NCBI GenBank assembly: GCA_902776195.1
Contig: CACYPF010000013.1
Coordinates: 1 to 55,654, forward strand
Length of the DNA: 55,654 bases
Source of the DNA: an uncultured Prevotellaceae bacterium
GTDB taxonomy: Bacteria; Bacteroidota; Bacteroidia; Bacteroidales; Bacteroidaceae
Direction: 5' to 3'
Shown here in pieces: positions 27,823-36,451 of the stretch; position 1 is the stretch's first letter; each line of letters opens with the position of its first letter. The position numbers were made by a program, and so were the translations under genes. Under the pieces are notes generated by a model that was given only the letters and a program-made list of their open reading frames with translations, was not told the origin of the DNA and made no database searches.

Positions 27823-28380
27823 GTGATATTACCTATATATATATATGGTCATCCCGTGCTTCGCAAGGTAGCCGAGGATATACCTGCTGACTATCCTGGT
27901 CTGCAGCAGTTGATTGCTGATATGTGGGATACGCTGGCAGAGAGTGAGGGCATTGGTCTTGCCGCCCCTCAGGTTGGCAAATCAATTCGGGTGGTTGTAA
28001 TTGATTTGGATGTCCTCAGTGATGACATGCCGGAATACAAAGGTTTCCGTCATGTGTATATCAACCCTCATATTATTGAATATGATGATACGGAGACGAC
28101 TTCCATGGAGGAGGGTTGTCTGTCACTTCCTGCCATTCATGAGAAAGTGACCCGTCCTACTCGTATCCGTGTACAATGGCTTGACGAGGACTTGAAACCT
28201 CATGACGAATGGGTAGAGGGATATTTGACCCGTGTCATGCAGCATGAGTTCGACCATCTGGATGGAAAGGTCTTCGTGGATCGTATCACTCCACTTCGTA
28301 AACAGCTTATCAAGAGTAAGTTACGTGCACTCACTCAAGGGCGTTACCGTTGCGGATATAAGACCAAAAGCATCAGGTAA
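27823..28380 (+). CDS. def: Peptide deformylase
   Basis: The 185-aa protein has all three deformylase motifs: GIGLAAPQVG, EGCLSLP (metal-binding Cys) and QHEFDHLDG (metal-binding His pair and catalytic Glu). It removes the formyl group from nascent protein N-termini. The start is GTG at 27823, giving the usual ILPIYIYGHPVLR opening. A low-complexity TTTCTAATTTCTCATTTTTAATTT-like stretch fills the 27-bp gap after ruvX. Confidence 0.96.
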   Translation: MILPIYIYGHPVLRKVAEDIPADYPGLQQLIADMWDTLAESEGIGLAAPQVGKSIRVVVIDLDVLSDDMPEYKGFRHVYINPHIIEYDDTETTSMEEGCLSLPAIHEKVTRPTRIRVQWLDEDLKPHDEWVEGYLTRVMQHEFDHLDGKVFVDRITPLRKQLIKSKLRALTQGRYRCGYKTKSIR

Positions 28381-28384
28381 ATAG

Positions 28385-30355
28385 ATGAAGAGATTAGTGC
28401 TATTCGCCCTGCTTCAATTGTCAATTGTCTGTTGTCAGTTGTCAATTTGTTATGCCCAGTTCAAAACCGACCGGCTGGTGATGATAGGGCGATCGGCACT
28501 CTATTTCGAGGATTACGTCCTTTCCATACAGTATTTCAACCAGGCGATCTCTGCCAAGCCTTATCTCTATGAGCCATGGTTCTATCGCGGTGTGGCAAAA
28601 TATTATCTTGACGACTTTGCCGGAGCGGAGGACGATTGCTCTGAGGCAATCAAGCGGAATCCTTTTGTGGTGGGGATGTATGAGTTGCGTGGTCTCTGTC
28701 GCATCCAGCAGAAGAAGTATCGGGATGCTATCAAAGACTATAACCAGGCATTGCGTTATGACCCAGAGAATCAAAGCCTTTGGCATAACCGTGTGCTCTG
28801 TCATATTAATGAGAAAGATTATGACACGGCACTCCTGCAATTGGATACCATCTTGACCCGTTGGAGCAAGCACGCTCCAGCCTATGCCATGCAGGCAGAG
28901 GTTTTTATCCTGCAGAAAGATACCACCAAGGCAATAGCTGCTCTCGACAAGAGTCTGGAGGTTGACCCCTACGATGGTAACCTGTGGAGCCAGCGTGCCG
29001 TCATCAGCCTCTCACGTAAGGAATGGAAAGAGAGTGAGGAGTTTCTCTCTAAAGCAATCCATCTGTTGCCTAAGCAAGCTAACAATTATATCAATCGTGC
29101 GTTGGCTCGTTTCAACCAGAATAACCTGCGTGGCACCATGGCAGACTATGATACTGCACTTGACCTTGACCCTAATAACTTCCTTGGACATTATAACCGT
29201 GGATTGCTCCGTGCTCAGGTGGGTGATGACAACCGTGCCATCCTCGACTTCGACTTTGTGTTGAACCTGGAGCCGAATAACCTGATGGCACTTTTCAACC
29301 GTGCTTTGCTGTTGGAGAATACGGGTAATCTGCGTGGTGCCATCCGTGACTATTCCAAAGTCATCGAGGAGTTTCCTAATTTCTGGTTTGGCTTACAGCA
29401 CCGTGCCTCCTGCTATCGCCGTCTGGGTATGACCAGCAAGGCGGATGCCGATGAGTTCCGTATCCTAAAAGCACAGATGGATAAGCGTTATCTGGGCAGA
29501 CAGCCCCGACTCTCGAAAGAGCAGATGCGTAAGCGTAGCGACTTGGATATAGAGAAATACAACCAACTTGCAGTGGCTGACGAGCAGGAGGTGGAGCATG
29601 AGTATCAGAGCGAGTACCGGGGCAGGGTACAGAACCGTCGTGTGGTATTGGACTATCTCCCCATGTATATCCTCTCTTTCGAACAGGAGCAGAGTCAGGT
29701 GAAACAATATATCGCCTTTGATAAACAGGTGGACGCATATAACGCAGGTGGACCGAGACAGCGCCAGTTGTATATCATCAGCAACAGTCCTGCCTTGGAT
29801 GAGACAGACACGAAGAAGTACTTCGCGTATATCGACACCCTGTCCAGTCAGATAGATCGTGAGCGGAGCACACAGCGTGCCACGGACTTGTTGTTTAAGC
29901 GTGCTGTCGCTTATAGTGTCATCCAGAACTTTGAGGCAGCCATCGAAGACCTCTCCACTTATCTGCAAATCGACTCGACCTCGTCGCTTGCCTATTGGCA
30001 ACGTGCGGCATGCCAATCGAAAATCAATGCTTTCAATGCTGCCCAAGGTACGGATGTCCGTATGAAGACAGCTAATGTGTTGTCCGACTTGACAGAGGCT
30101 ATCCGTTGTCATGAGAATGCTTACCTCTATTATAATCGTGGCAATGTCTATGTCAAACGGAATGACTTCACACATGCTATCGAGGATTATACCCATGCGA
30201 TAGCCATGGATGCCAACCTTGCTGAGGCGTATTACAATCGTGGACTTGCCCGTATTGCCAACAAACAGCAGAATGAGGGCATCAGCGACTTGTCAAAAGC
30301 TGGTGAGCTGGGACTTTATACTGCATATAGTATTATTAAAAAATATCGGAAATGA
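28385..30355 (+). CDS. Exported TPR-repeat protein
   Basis: This 656-aa protein has a signal peptide and then many tetratricopeptide repeats with the usual N-x-A-x2-Y/D-P spacing (for example FNQAISAKPYLYEPWFYRG and DYDTALDLDPNNFLGHYNRG), in two arrays (about residues 35-350 and 490-650) separated by a charged linker (about 365-480). It probably scaffolds protein contacts in the periplasm or at the outer membrane. Its signal-peptide codons are a repetitive CAATTGTC/TTGTCAGTTGTC stretch. It overlaps the next gene by 4 bp. Confidence 0.88.
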   Translation: MKRLVLFALLQLSIVCCQLSICYAQFKTDRLVMIGRSALYFEDYVLSIQYFNQAISAKPYLYEPWFYRGVAKYYLDDFAGAEDDCSEAIKRNPFVVGMYELRGLCRIQQKKYRDAIKDYNQALRYDPENQSLWHNRVLCHINEKDYDTALLQLDTILTRWSKHAPAYAMQAEVFILQKDTTKAIAALDKSLEVDPYDGNLWSQRAVISLSRKEWKESEEFLSKAIHLLPKQANNYINRALARFNQNNLRGTMADYDTALDLDPNNFLGHYNRGLLRAQVGDDNRAILDFDFVLNLEPNNLMALFNRALLLENTGNLRGAIRDYSKVIEEFPNFWFGLQHRASCYRRLGMTSKADADEFRILKAQMDKRYLGRQPRLSKEQMRKRSDLDIEKYNQLAVADEQEVEHEYQSEYRGRVQNRRVVLDYLPMYILSFEQEQSQVKQYIAFDKQVDAYNAGGPRQRQLYIISNSPALDETDTKKYFAYIDTLSSQIDRERSTQRATDLLFKRAVAYSVIQNFEAAIEDLSTYLQIDSTSSLAYWQRAACQSKINAFNAAQGTDVRMKTANVLSDLTEAIRCHENAYLYYNRGNVYVKRNDFTHAIEDYTHAIAMDANLAEAYYNRGLARIANKQQNEGISDLSKAGELGLYTAYSIIKKYRK

Positions 30356-30966
30356 TACGTAAACTTCTCTTTCTCCTCGTGATGTTTCCCGTGTGCTGTA
30401 TGGCACAGAGTAAATATTGTGTCACATGGCAGGACTTTCTGGATGGTCAGTGGCGAGAACCCGAGGGCAGGGTAGAGCTTGTCCCCTCGTCAAAGGAGGA
30501 TGCCCTTGCCATGGTGGTCAAGGCAGAGAAGAAGAAAACCGCTCATTTGCTGCGTCGTGGAGCCTGTGTCATGGAGTATGGGGACTCCCTCTATCTCAAC
30601 CTCCGTCGTTTCAATACCTTTGGCGATGTCTATGTGCAGGCATGGCGGTTAGGTCCCGACAAACTCCTTTTTGCTCGTCAGGATGTAGCCCCCACAGGGT
30701 TCAGTGTCACTTTTGGAGGTAATGTGTCCCCATTGTCCAGCAAGTCATTCCGCACCCTCTCCCATTTGGAGAATCTTGTCTGCTATCTTGCCGTATGGGA
30801 TCCCAACCGTGAGGAGCTCCGTATGGCACGAGTCACGGAGGCTGTCGTGCTGCAGCTCCTCACCAACCATCCCGACCAGCTGTCCCACTACCAGTCGTTG
30901 AGTCGCAAACAAAAAGAGAGTGCTGATGTCATCATCACCCTCCTCCATGCCGCCGGCATCATTTGA
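30352..30966 (+). CDS. Secreted protein of unknown function
   Basis: The 204-aa protein has a signal peptide (FLLVMFPVCCMAQ) and a mature domain with alternating beta and helical stretches but no motif I can name. It overlaps the TPR gene by 4 bp (ATGA), so the two are coupled and may form a complex. It is the last gene of the SPOR - ruvX - def - TPR operon and marks the left edge of the accessory block. Confidence 0.75.
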   Translation: MIRKLLFLLVMFPVCCMAQSKYCVTWQDFLDGQWREPEGRVELVPSSKEDALAMVVKAEKKKTAHLLRRGACVMEYGDSLYLNLRRFNTFGDVYVQAWRLGPDKLLFARQDVAPTGFSVTFGGNVSPLSSKSFRTLSHLENLVCYLAVWDPNREELRMARVTEAVVLQLLTNHPDQLSHYQSLSRKQKESADVIITLLHAAGII

Positions 30967-31007
30967 TAGTTGGTGGTACGTGGCTTGAAACCTTCACCTC
31001 GGAGAAT

Positions 31008-31022
31008 TCACAAGGCTTGTGA
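31008..31022. repeat. CACAAG/CTTGTG palindrome, copy 1
   Basis: TCACAAG-G-CTTGTGA is a perfect dyad. It ends 11 bp before the -33 box of the next promoter. Related copies lie at 33441, 39214 and 42607. Confidence 0.6.
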
Positions 31023-31033
31023 TGACTTTTTCC

Positions 31034-31064
31034 TTGGAGGCAAAGAATGAATTTATTATCTTTG
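31034..31064 (+). promoter_or_regulatory. Promoter of the 25-residue-repeat gene
   Basis: TTG (31034-31036), 20 bp, TATCTTTG (31057-31064). The -33 region reads TTGGAGGCAAAG, very like TTTGGTGGCAAAG at the promoter near 39,240. Confidence 0.65.
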
Positions 31065-31088
31065 TCGTGTCATTTATAAATTAAAGTC

Positions 31089-31625
31089 ATGAAAAAAGTT
31101 ATCACATCATTCGTTTTTATGCTATTGGCAACAACTGCCAATGCGCAGTATTATGGAGTCGGTTCGTCAACCAGTTCTACCGACCCATGGGGAACTACCA
31201 CCACGGTCCACAAAGATGCCTATGGCAATCGTACAGGCACTTCCACGTCAAGTACAGACCCGTGGGGTACTACCACGACGACCCATAAGGATGCCTATGG
31301 AAATAGGATAGGGACTTCCACAAGCAGTACCGATTCATGGGGTACTACCACGACGACCCATAAAGATACCTATGGCAATCGTACAGGCACATCGACCAGT
31401 AGCCGGGACTCATGGGGTAACACCAATACCACCTATAAGGACAGTTATGGCAACCGTACAGGCACTTCCACTAGCAGTACAGACTCATGGGGAAACACCA
31501 CCACAACCTATCGAGACTCCTATGGCAACAGAACAGGCACTTCTACGAGCAACACAGACTCATGGGGTAATCGTAATACCCAGCAGCGTAGCAACGATCC
31601 CAATTCAAGTATCTGGACCTGGTAA
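31089..31625 (+). CDS. Secreted tandem-repeat protein (25-aa repeats)
   Basis: This 178-aa protein has a signal peptide (ending near ANAQ) and then six copies of a 25-residue unit of the form D-[PS]-W-G-[TN]-T-x-T-T-x-[HY]-[KR]-D-x-Y-G-N-R-x-G-T-S-T-S. The GAC codons that open each copy fall exactly 75 bp apart at 31182, 31257, 31332, 31407, 31482 and 31557. The composition is Thr/Ser/Gly-rich with one Trp and one Tyr per unit, so a surface fibre, adhesin or amyloid-like role is possible. I do not recognise the family. Confidence 0.8.
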   Translation: MKKVITSFVFMLLATTANAQYYGVGSSTSSTDPWGTTTTVHKDAYGNRTGTSTSSTDPWGTTTTTHKDAYGNRIGTSTSSTDSWGTTTTTHKDTYGNRTGTSTSSRDSWGNTNTTYKDSYGNRTGTSTSSTDSWGNTTTTYRDSYGNRTGTSTSNTDSWGNRNTQQRSNDPNSSIWTW

Positions 31626-31636
31626 ACACGAATAGC

Positions 31637-32149
31637 ATGATGAAAAGATTATGTATCGTAATGGCATTTCTGATAGGGAATGCCATTACCACTTTGGCAC
31701 AATGCTACAAGTTAGACCAAGACCCCGAAGTCAATGGCATCAGAATTGGTATGTCATACATGGAGTTATCCAGCGTCTTGGAATATATAAACAAGACAGA
31801 CATGGGAGCTGATGTCTATGCCGTCAAAGGCAGCCGTTATTATAACCTCTATGGTGTCGTAGTGGATCAAGTTGTCGTTTTCATATATGAAAGTCGAGTA
31901 ACAGGAATATACTTTGTCAAACGCTTTCCCCCAGGCGCCACCTTGCGGTTTACGGAACAGCTGTCGATAGAAGCCGCACTGACCAACAAATACGGTTCCC
32001 CTATGTATAATATCAGCGACCCCACTACTGATCCAGCCCCCTTTGGTGTCCAGTGGCGAGGAAGAAATCATGAGGCAACCGTCTGCACCTATTATTACGG
32101 CATAGACGAAGGCTTTTCTCTTACTTATTTGTTGGCGGAGATTAAGTAG
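31637..32149 (+). CDS. Secreted protein of unknown function
   Basis: This 170-aa protein has a signal peptide (VMAFLIGNAITTLAQ) and a mature domain of about 150 residues with repeated beta-strand-like segments (YNLYGVVVDQVVVFIYE, VTGIYFVKRF). It starts 11 bp after the repeat-protein gene, so the two are probably co-transcribed and the proteins may work together. A second Met directly after the first leaves the start ambiguous by one codon. No function can be assigned. Confidence 0.7.
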   Translation: MMKRLCIVMAFLIGNAITTLAQCYKLDQDPEVNGIRIGMSYMELSSVLEYINKTDMGADVYAVKGSRYYNLYGVVVDQVVVFIYESRVTGIYFVKRFPPGATLRFTEQLSIEAALTNKYGSPMYNISDPTTDPAPFGVQWRGRNHEATVCTYYYGIDEGFSLTYLLAEIK

Positions 32150-32214
32150 AGCTTTCTACGTGAAATTTTTAAAAATTAATTGATGGAAAAATATTAACAT
32201 TCCAATATTTTTTG

Positions 32215-32222
32215 TATCTTTG
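32215..32222 (+). promoter_or_regulatory. -7 element before the HNH gene
   Basis: Exact TATCTTTG, about 85 bp upstream of the HNH endonuclease ATG, leaving an AT-rich leader. Confidence 0.5.
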
Positions 32223-32306
32223 CAGTATCCAAGAACTAAAAAAATAATTCATATCAAAATCAGTTTAATTACTGACATTAATTAATGCAAGAAGGAATTA
32301 AAGCTA

Positions 32307-33176
32307 ATGAAGGAAACTGTGAATACATCTAGTTATCAGAAAAAAGAAAAATCTTCTTTTGTAAAAAAGGAAGATAATCTTGGACAAATAAAACTGTCTT
32401 ATATGACAGGGGCTTCTATGGATATAGTTGATGATATACCAAAAGGATATGAAGACCCAAGATGGATAGAGAAGAGTAATTCTATAAAAGGACGTGATAA
32501 TTATACCTGCCAACTTTGTCATGCTTTTAATCCGATGCAAGGAGGACTCGTTTACATCCAACGAGGGGATTATGAAACCTATCATCATTATGAGGCAGCT
32601 AGTAGAAGTTACATAATACATGTTAAAGACTACGACTTTACAGTCAATTTTGATTTCTATCCAGGCTTTCACTTAGCAATGCCAAGACTTAACGTCCATC
32701 ATAAAATATATTACAGGAATCGAGACATATGGGATTATCAAGATGATTGCTTAATTACATTATGTGAGGACTGCCATCATTACGTTCATTCGTTGAATGA
32801 CATAGGCATTCCTGTGGTAGAGGAAAAATCTACCGGGCAATCTGTTCTTATAGGAAAGACTCAGCCAAAACAATATCAACCAAGATTAGATCATACTGAT
32901 TTAAGTACATTTCCTCCGTTTGCTTTGGTTAAAGAAGATAGATGGGGAGTTGAACTGAGAGAACAAGATAAAAAAGGTTTTGAGCGTGCTATGGCTGAGA
33001 ATAAAAAATGGTATAACTATCATGAAACATTCGATAACCACGTCGCCCATATAAGTTATTTTAAGTCTTATGATCCACGTAGGAACAAGCATACCCCTGA
33101 AGAAATAAAGAAAGTGGCAGATTTCATTATTCTCGATTTTATTGAACATATTTTAGGGTTTAGTAAGAAAAAATAG
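32307..33176 (+). CDS. HNH endonuclease-like protein
   Basis: This 289-aa protein contains a zinc-HNH core: Cys68-x2-Cys71 after a basic RDNYTC, then VHHKIYY (His131/132) and LCEDCHHYVH (Cys153, Cys156, His157/158, His161). Two CxxC pairs framing a His-rich beta-beta-alpha motif mark DNA-cutting HNH nucleases. The long insert between the pairs (about 60 residues) and a 125-residue C-terminal region are unusual. Codon use is clearly more AT-rich than in the core genes. It stands alone, so it may be a defence nuclease or a mobile-element remnant. Confidence 0.75.
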   Translation: MKETVNTSSYQKKEKSSFVKKEDNLGQIKLSYMTGASMDIVDDIPKGYEDPRWIEKSNSIKGRDNYTCQLCHAFNPMQGGLVYIQRGDYETYHHYEAASRSYIIHVKDYDFTVNFDFYPGFHLAMPRLNVHHKIYYRNRDIWDYQDDCLITLCEDCHHYVHSLNDIGIPVVEEKSTGQSVLIGKTQPKQYQPRLDHTDLSTFPPFALVKEDRWGVELREQDKKGFERAMAENKKWYNYHETFDNHVAHISYFKSYDPRRNKHTPEEIKKVADFIILDFIEHILGFSKKK

Positions 33177-33440
33177 TGATAGTTTTGTGGAGGATTTAAT
33201 TGCTGAGAAATAGATTTAACTAGTGATATGAAGAATTTATACTGATTACATTTTTTGTGCTGTTGGGTTTTGCTGGCTTTACACAGATAATAGATAATCC
33301 TCCTGTGTTTGATAGATATGACTAAGATGCATTTATAGTGATAAGGTCAAGATAACTAAAGATGCATCATTTGTTTTCTGCTCATTAATTACACAGAAAC
33401 AGTCAACCGACCAGAGAATATGCAAACCCTTAACCCTAAA
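33177..33440. other. AT-rich gap after the HNH gene
   Basis: No convincing gene is seen. The stretch resembles decayed coding sequence (short interrupted frames), but nothing could be identified. Confidence 0.4.
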
Positions 33441-33458
33441 TCACAAGCCTTGTGATTT
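33438..33458. repeat. CACAAG/CTTGTG palindrome, copy 2
   Basis: AAATCACAAG-C-CTTGTGATTT is a perfect 21-bp dyad, the longest of the four copies. It lies 52 bp upstream of the -7 box at 33511. Confidence 0.6.
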
Positions 33459-33487
33459 TAATATTTTTCAAATTTTCTGTCATTTAC

Positions 33488-33518
33488 TTGCAACTTTGCA
33501 AAATAATCTCTATCTTTG
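33488..33518 (+). promoter_or_regulatory. Promoter of the structured RNA / TerB operon
   Basis: TTG (33488-33490), 20 bp, TATCTTTG (33511-33518). Transcription should begin near 33525, about 180 bp before the TerB-like gene. Confidence 0.65.
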
Positions 33519-33523
33519 CCATT

Positions 33524-33640
33524 GTTCTGCTAAATGTTGAAAGCCCTTAAGTAATCTCATAAGGTGGAACACATGCATACAAAGGCGGTTTCTGACTGGG
33601 ATTTGTTCAGAACAGGCTCCACGTTTTTCGTATGTATCTG
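33524..33640 (+). ncRNA. Putative structured small RNA or leader RNA
   Basis: Several helices are visible in the transcript from the 33511 promoter. GTGGA (33564-33568) pairs with TCCAC (33618-33622). ATGCATAC (33573-33580) pairs with GTATGTAT (33630-33637), crossing the first helix as a pseudoknot. A hairpin TTCTGA/TCAGAA (33590-33595, 33607-33612) lies inside, and CCTTA/TAAGG forms an upstream hairpin. GTTCTG at the 5' end could instead pair with CAGAAC (33608-33613). It could be a 6S-like or other small RNA, or a regulatory leader; the class is not established. Confidence 0.4.
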
Positions 33641-33702
33641 TACTAACCTAAAATAGAAAAAATAGCTTGAGGTAGCCGGGCTGAGAAAAGTATATTTGAT
33701 AA

Positions 33703-34104
33703 ATGGCTATTAGTAAAAGTCTACAATTGCATTTCCTTAATCTTTATTGTATGGTAATAGCAGATGGGATAGTAGATCCAAAGGAAATGGAAACAATTTA
33801 TCGGATAGGACGTGAAAATTATGGACTATCAGAAGAGGAAATTAATAAGGCTGTAGTTGAGGCAGGAACAACGTATGCAATACCAGAGTCTAACGAGGAG
33901 AAAGTTCGAATTCTCTACGAGATGGCTGTTGTTGCATGGGCTGACGGAAAGATTGAAGACTCGGAGCGCAAAATGTTGCGAAGTTATGCTTTGAGATATG
34001 GTGTCATAGAAAAGAGTGTAACATCTTTTGTAGACTATTTATTGGAGAAAGCACATGACGATGTGAGCGAAGAAGATATTATTAAAGAATTGACTAATAA
34101 TTAA
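33703..34104 (+). CDS. TerB-like protein
   Basis: This 133-aa all-helical protein has the two acidic metal-binding loops of the TerB family: ADG at 20-22 followed by Glu28, and ADG at 80-82 followed by Glu88. TerB proteins bind divalent metal and act in membrane-linked stress complexes with VWA-type partners. It is the first gene of a tight same-strand run and is directly followed by a coiled-coil membrane protein and a VWA-like lipoprotein. It is clearly AT-rich. None of the classic tellurite genes terC, terD or terZ is present. Confidence 0.82.
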   Translation: MAISKSLQLHFLNLYCMVIADGIVDPKEMETIYRIGRENYGLSEEEINKAVVEAGTTYAIPESNEEKVRILYEMAVVAWADGKIEDSERKMLRSYALRYGVIEKSVTSFVDYLLEKAHDDVSEEDIIKELTNN

Positions 34105-34113
34105 TAAAAGAAA

Positions 34114-35358
34114 ATGAATTTTAATCTTGATAGTCTCTTTAAAAAAGAGAAACCTGTTGTGTCTAAACCTGCAATAGACATTGAGCCTATAAGTCCAAAT
34201 GATCGCAGGCGAGGTGAAACCTATTATAATTGGGGCCTTAGGATGTGTGCAACTGTTATGGGTACTAGTTATGTTTTATCCCCTTTTTTGCAAAGGGTTT
34301 ATTTGGATATTTATAATGAGCAAGCAAAAAATGTAGAATTACAAGAGCAATTCCGTAAAAATACTCAAGCTCAGATAGATGAACATAATAACAATATAGA
34401 ATCACTTAAAAGTCAGATTGTTAATTCAACAAATAAAAAGAGTGAAAACAAAGAAGAAATAGATGTGTTAGAGCTACAAAGGTCTGAACTGAAGACAAGA
34501 GGAAAGTCAATTAATAAAGATGCTAAAATTAAAATGATACTTGGAATTATTATATTGATTCCTTTGACTTTCTATTTGTTCTTGTTTTATAGTTCAACAT
34601 TTTATACTGGTTTTATCATGGACATAAAAGATGTGACAAATTCTACAGGTGTTGCTATGGCTATGTTTAATCCACAAGCCTTTAGTGGGGCATTAGTCAA
34701 AGGACTTACATCTTTCTTTTTGATATTGAGTTTTCCTGTAGTTTTTCTAGGATTGGGATTTGGGTTGCACTTCTTTTCTGTTCAGCAGTCAAAATCGCGT
34801 TTTCTTAAGATGAGTGCAATATTGGTGGTGACTTTTTTATTTGATTGTATAATAGCTTACAAAATAGGAAAATTCTTATATGATATTGAAGGTATGTGGA
34901 AAGAACAGTCGGATGTCTATACTTTTAATATGGCTATTAGTGATATAAATACATGGGCTGTTATCTTTTGTGGATTTATTGCTTATATTATATGGGGGAT
35001 AGTTTTTGATATGGCAATGAGTGCATATAGTAAGTTGGATTTAAATAAAGAGGAGACAAAAATGATTGACAACAAAATTCAACGATTAAAAGATGAAAAT
35101 GTACGAATTAATGAACAGATTGCTAATTATAACAAACAGATAACCTCTTTAAAAAATGAAATAAGCAGTTTGATGGCAAAACTTAGTAACAATGTTAATA
35201 TCAATATTAATGAAATAAAAAAGGAAATGACGAATTTCTATAATGGATGGATTACCCAGATGGGAGTGTTGGGTTGTAATCAGCAGGACCAGAGTATGGC
35301 AAATGCAACCTTTCAAAACATATTAAATACGCTAGTTAACAACAATACTATTAAATAA
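34114..35358 (+). CDS. Four-helix membrane protein with two cytoplasmic coiled coils
   Basis: This 414-aa protein has a polar N-terminus, a first coiled coil (about residues 65-135), four membrane helices (about 141-166, 190-222, 233-252 and 283-303) and a second coiled coil (about 310-385), then a polar tail. I do not recognise the family. The symmetric coiled-coil / membrane / coiled-coil build would suit a scaffold joining cytoplasmic TerB (9 bp upstream) to the lipoprotein encoded 6 bp downstream. GC content is very low. Confidence 0.75.
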   Translation: MNFNLDSLFKKEKPVVSKPAIDIEPISPNDRRRGETYYNWGLRMCATVMGTSYVLSPFLQRVYLDIYNEQAKNVELQEQFRKNTQAQIDEHNNNIESLKSQIVNSTNKKSENKEEIDVLELQRSELKTRGKSINKDAKIKMILGIIILIPLTFYLFLFYSSTFYTGFIMDIKDVTNSTGVAMAMFNPQAFSGALVKGLTSFFLILSFPVVFLGLGFGLHFFSVQQSKSRFLKMSAILVVTFLFDCIIAYKIGKFLYDIEGMWKEQSDVYTFNMAISDINTWAVIFCGFIAYIIWGIVFDMAMSAYSKLDLNKEETKMIDNKIQRLKDENVRINEQIANYNKQITSLKNEISSLMAKLSNNVNININEIKKEMTNFYNGWITQMGVLGCNQQDQSMANATFQNILNTLVNNNTIK

Positions 35359-35364
35359 ATAATT

Positions 35365-36186
35365 ATGAAAAAGAATTTTATATTCCTAATTTTGGTATGC
35401 GTGTTAGTTTCTTGTGGTAGTAGAGAGACATCACAAGAAGTAACTCAACTACCTCTTAATATCTCCGTCTTCATAGATCTATCTGACAGATTAGTACGAG
35501 AAATGGAACCTAATCAGATGTCAAGAGATACTGCAATTATTGGATATTTGGCTGATTATTTCAAATCTGTCACATTAGGTCCGCAGATTCTTAGTAGTAA
35601 GAACAACATCAAAGTGTTTTTCTATCCTACACCACAGAATTCTGATATTGTAACATTGGCACAAGGATTATGCGTGGATTTAAGCACTTTGCAAGGTAGC
35701 GATAGAAAAAAAGCTATTTTATCAATGAAAAGAAATTTTCAAAATAATCTTACTCAAATATATAGCAAAGCGATTGATGATGGCAACAATCACAAATGGC
35801 CAGGCTGTGATATTTGGGATTTCTTTAGTAGTAAAAAAGTTGATGTACAGTGTATTAGAAAAGATTATCGAAATATACTGATTATATTGACAGATGGTTA
35901 TTTGTATGAAGGAAGTAATAAAATGCAAGATAATCATGCTTATTCTTATGTTTTACCTCAGACCTTAAAAGATCCAGAATCATCACTTATTGTTAAAAGG
36001 CAAGGACTTGATGATTTGGAAGTTCGCATTTTAGAGGTTAATCCTTATAACAAACAGGAGGGATACAAATTAGTTCCCGTCCTAGAAAACTGGTTAAAAG
36101 GAATGGGTGTACAAAAGATAACTGTATCAGAAACCGACTTGCCTACTAATACACAAACAATAATCAAAAGTTTTTTAGAAGATTAA
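35365..36186 (+). CDS. VWA-like lipoprotein
   Basis: This 273-aa lipoprotein has a lipobox LVSC (Cys17) and a Rossmann-like alpha/beta domain. The first strand ISVFIDLSDR gives Asp38-x-Ser40, and a later strand ILIILTDGY gives Asp177-Gly178, the placement of MIDAS residues in von Willebrand A domains; the third Ser of DxSxS is Arg, so the site is incomplete. Ter-type systems pair TerB with VWA proteins, normally in the cytoplasm; a lipid-anchored one is unusual. It is the third gene of the run. Confidence 0.72.
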   Translation: MKKNFIFLILVCVLVSCGSRETSQEVTQLPLNISVFIDLSDRLVREMEPNQMSRDTAIIGYLADYFKSVTLGPQILSSKNNIKVFFYPTPQNSDIVTLAQGLCVDLSTLQGSDRKKAILSMKRNFQNNLTQIYSKAIDDGNNHKWPGCDIWDFFSSKKVDVQCIRKDYRNILIILTDGYLYEGSNKMQDNHAYSYVLPQTLKDPESSLIVKRQGLDDLEVRILEVNPYNKQEGYKLVPVLENWLKGMGVQKITVSETDLPTNTQTIIKSFLED

Positions 36187-36196
36187 TAGTTCATAT

Positions 36197-36433
36197 ATGG
36201 GGAATACTCTTATGGTATTTGTGTTTTTGTTGATGACAAACATCACATCTTTCTGTACATTACAGAGTGTTCAGGGTGAAACTTATGTGTATATTTGTAC
36301 AGGAGGGAATGCGTATAGGTATCATTGTAATAGTGAGTGTAGTGGGTTAAATAGATGTCATGCAGAAATAAAGAAAGTTACATTGGAGTATGCAAAATCA
36401 AAAAGGCGCACACCTTGTAGAATATGTTATTAA
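36197..36433 (+). CDS. Small secreted Cys/His zinc-site protein
   Basis: This 78-aa protein has a signal-peptide-like N-terminus (to about residue 27) and a domain with His43, Cys44, Cys48, Cys54, His55 and Cys74-x2-Cys77 (PCRIC). The pattern Y-H-x4-C ... C-x2-C suggests one structural metal site. The same pattern recurs in the C-terminal domain of the protein at 37129-37728. It lies 10 bp after the VWA lipoprotein gene. An internal Met6 could also be the start. Confidence 0.65.
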   Translation: MGNTLMVFVFLLMTNITSFCTLQSVQGETYVYICTGGNAYRYHCNSECSGLNRCHAEIKKVTLEYAKSKRRTPCRICY

Positions 36434-36451
36434 TGGGGAAGTATCTATAAT

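Noticed and set aside
31182-31560. Regular 75-bp repeats as a CRISPR-like array
   Set aside because: The repeats have no variable spacers, keep one reading frame throughout and lie inside a signal-peptide-bearing gene.
33691-33698. TATATTTG immediately before the TerB-like ATG as a promoter
   Set aside because: It ends 4 bp before the ATG, so the transcript would start at or inside the codon. The better promoter is at 33488-33518.
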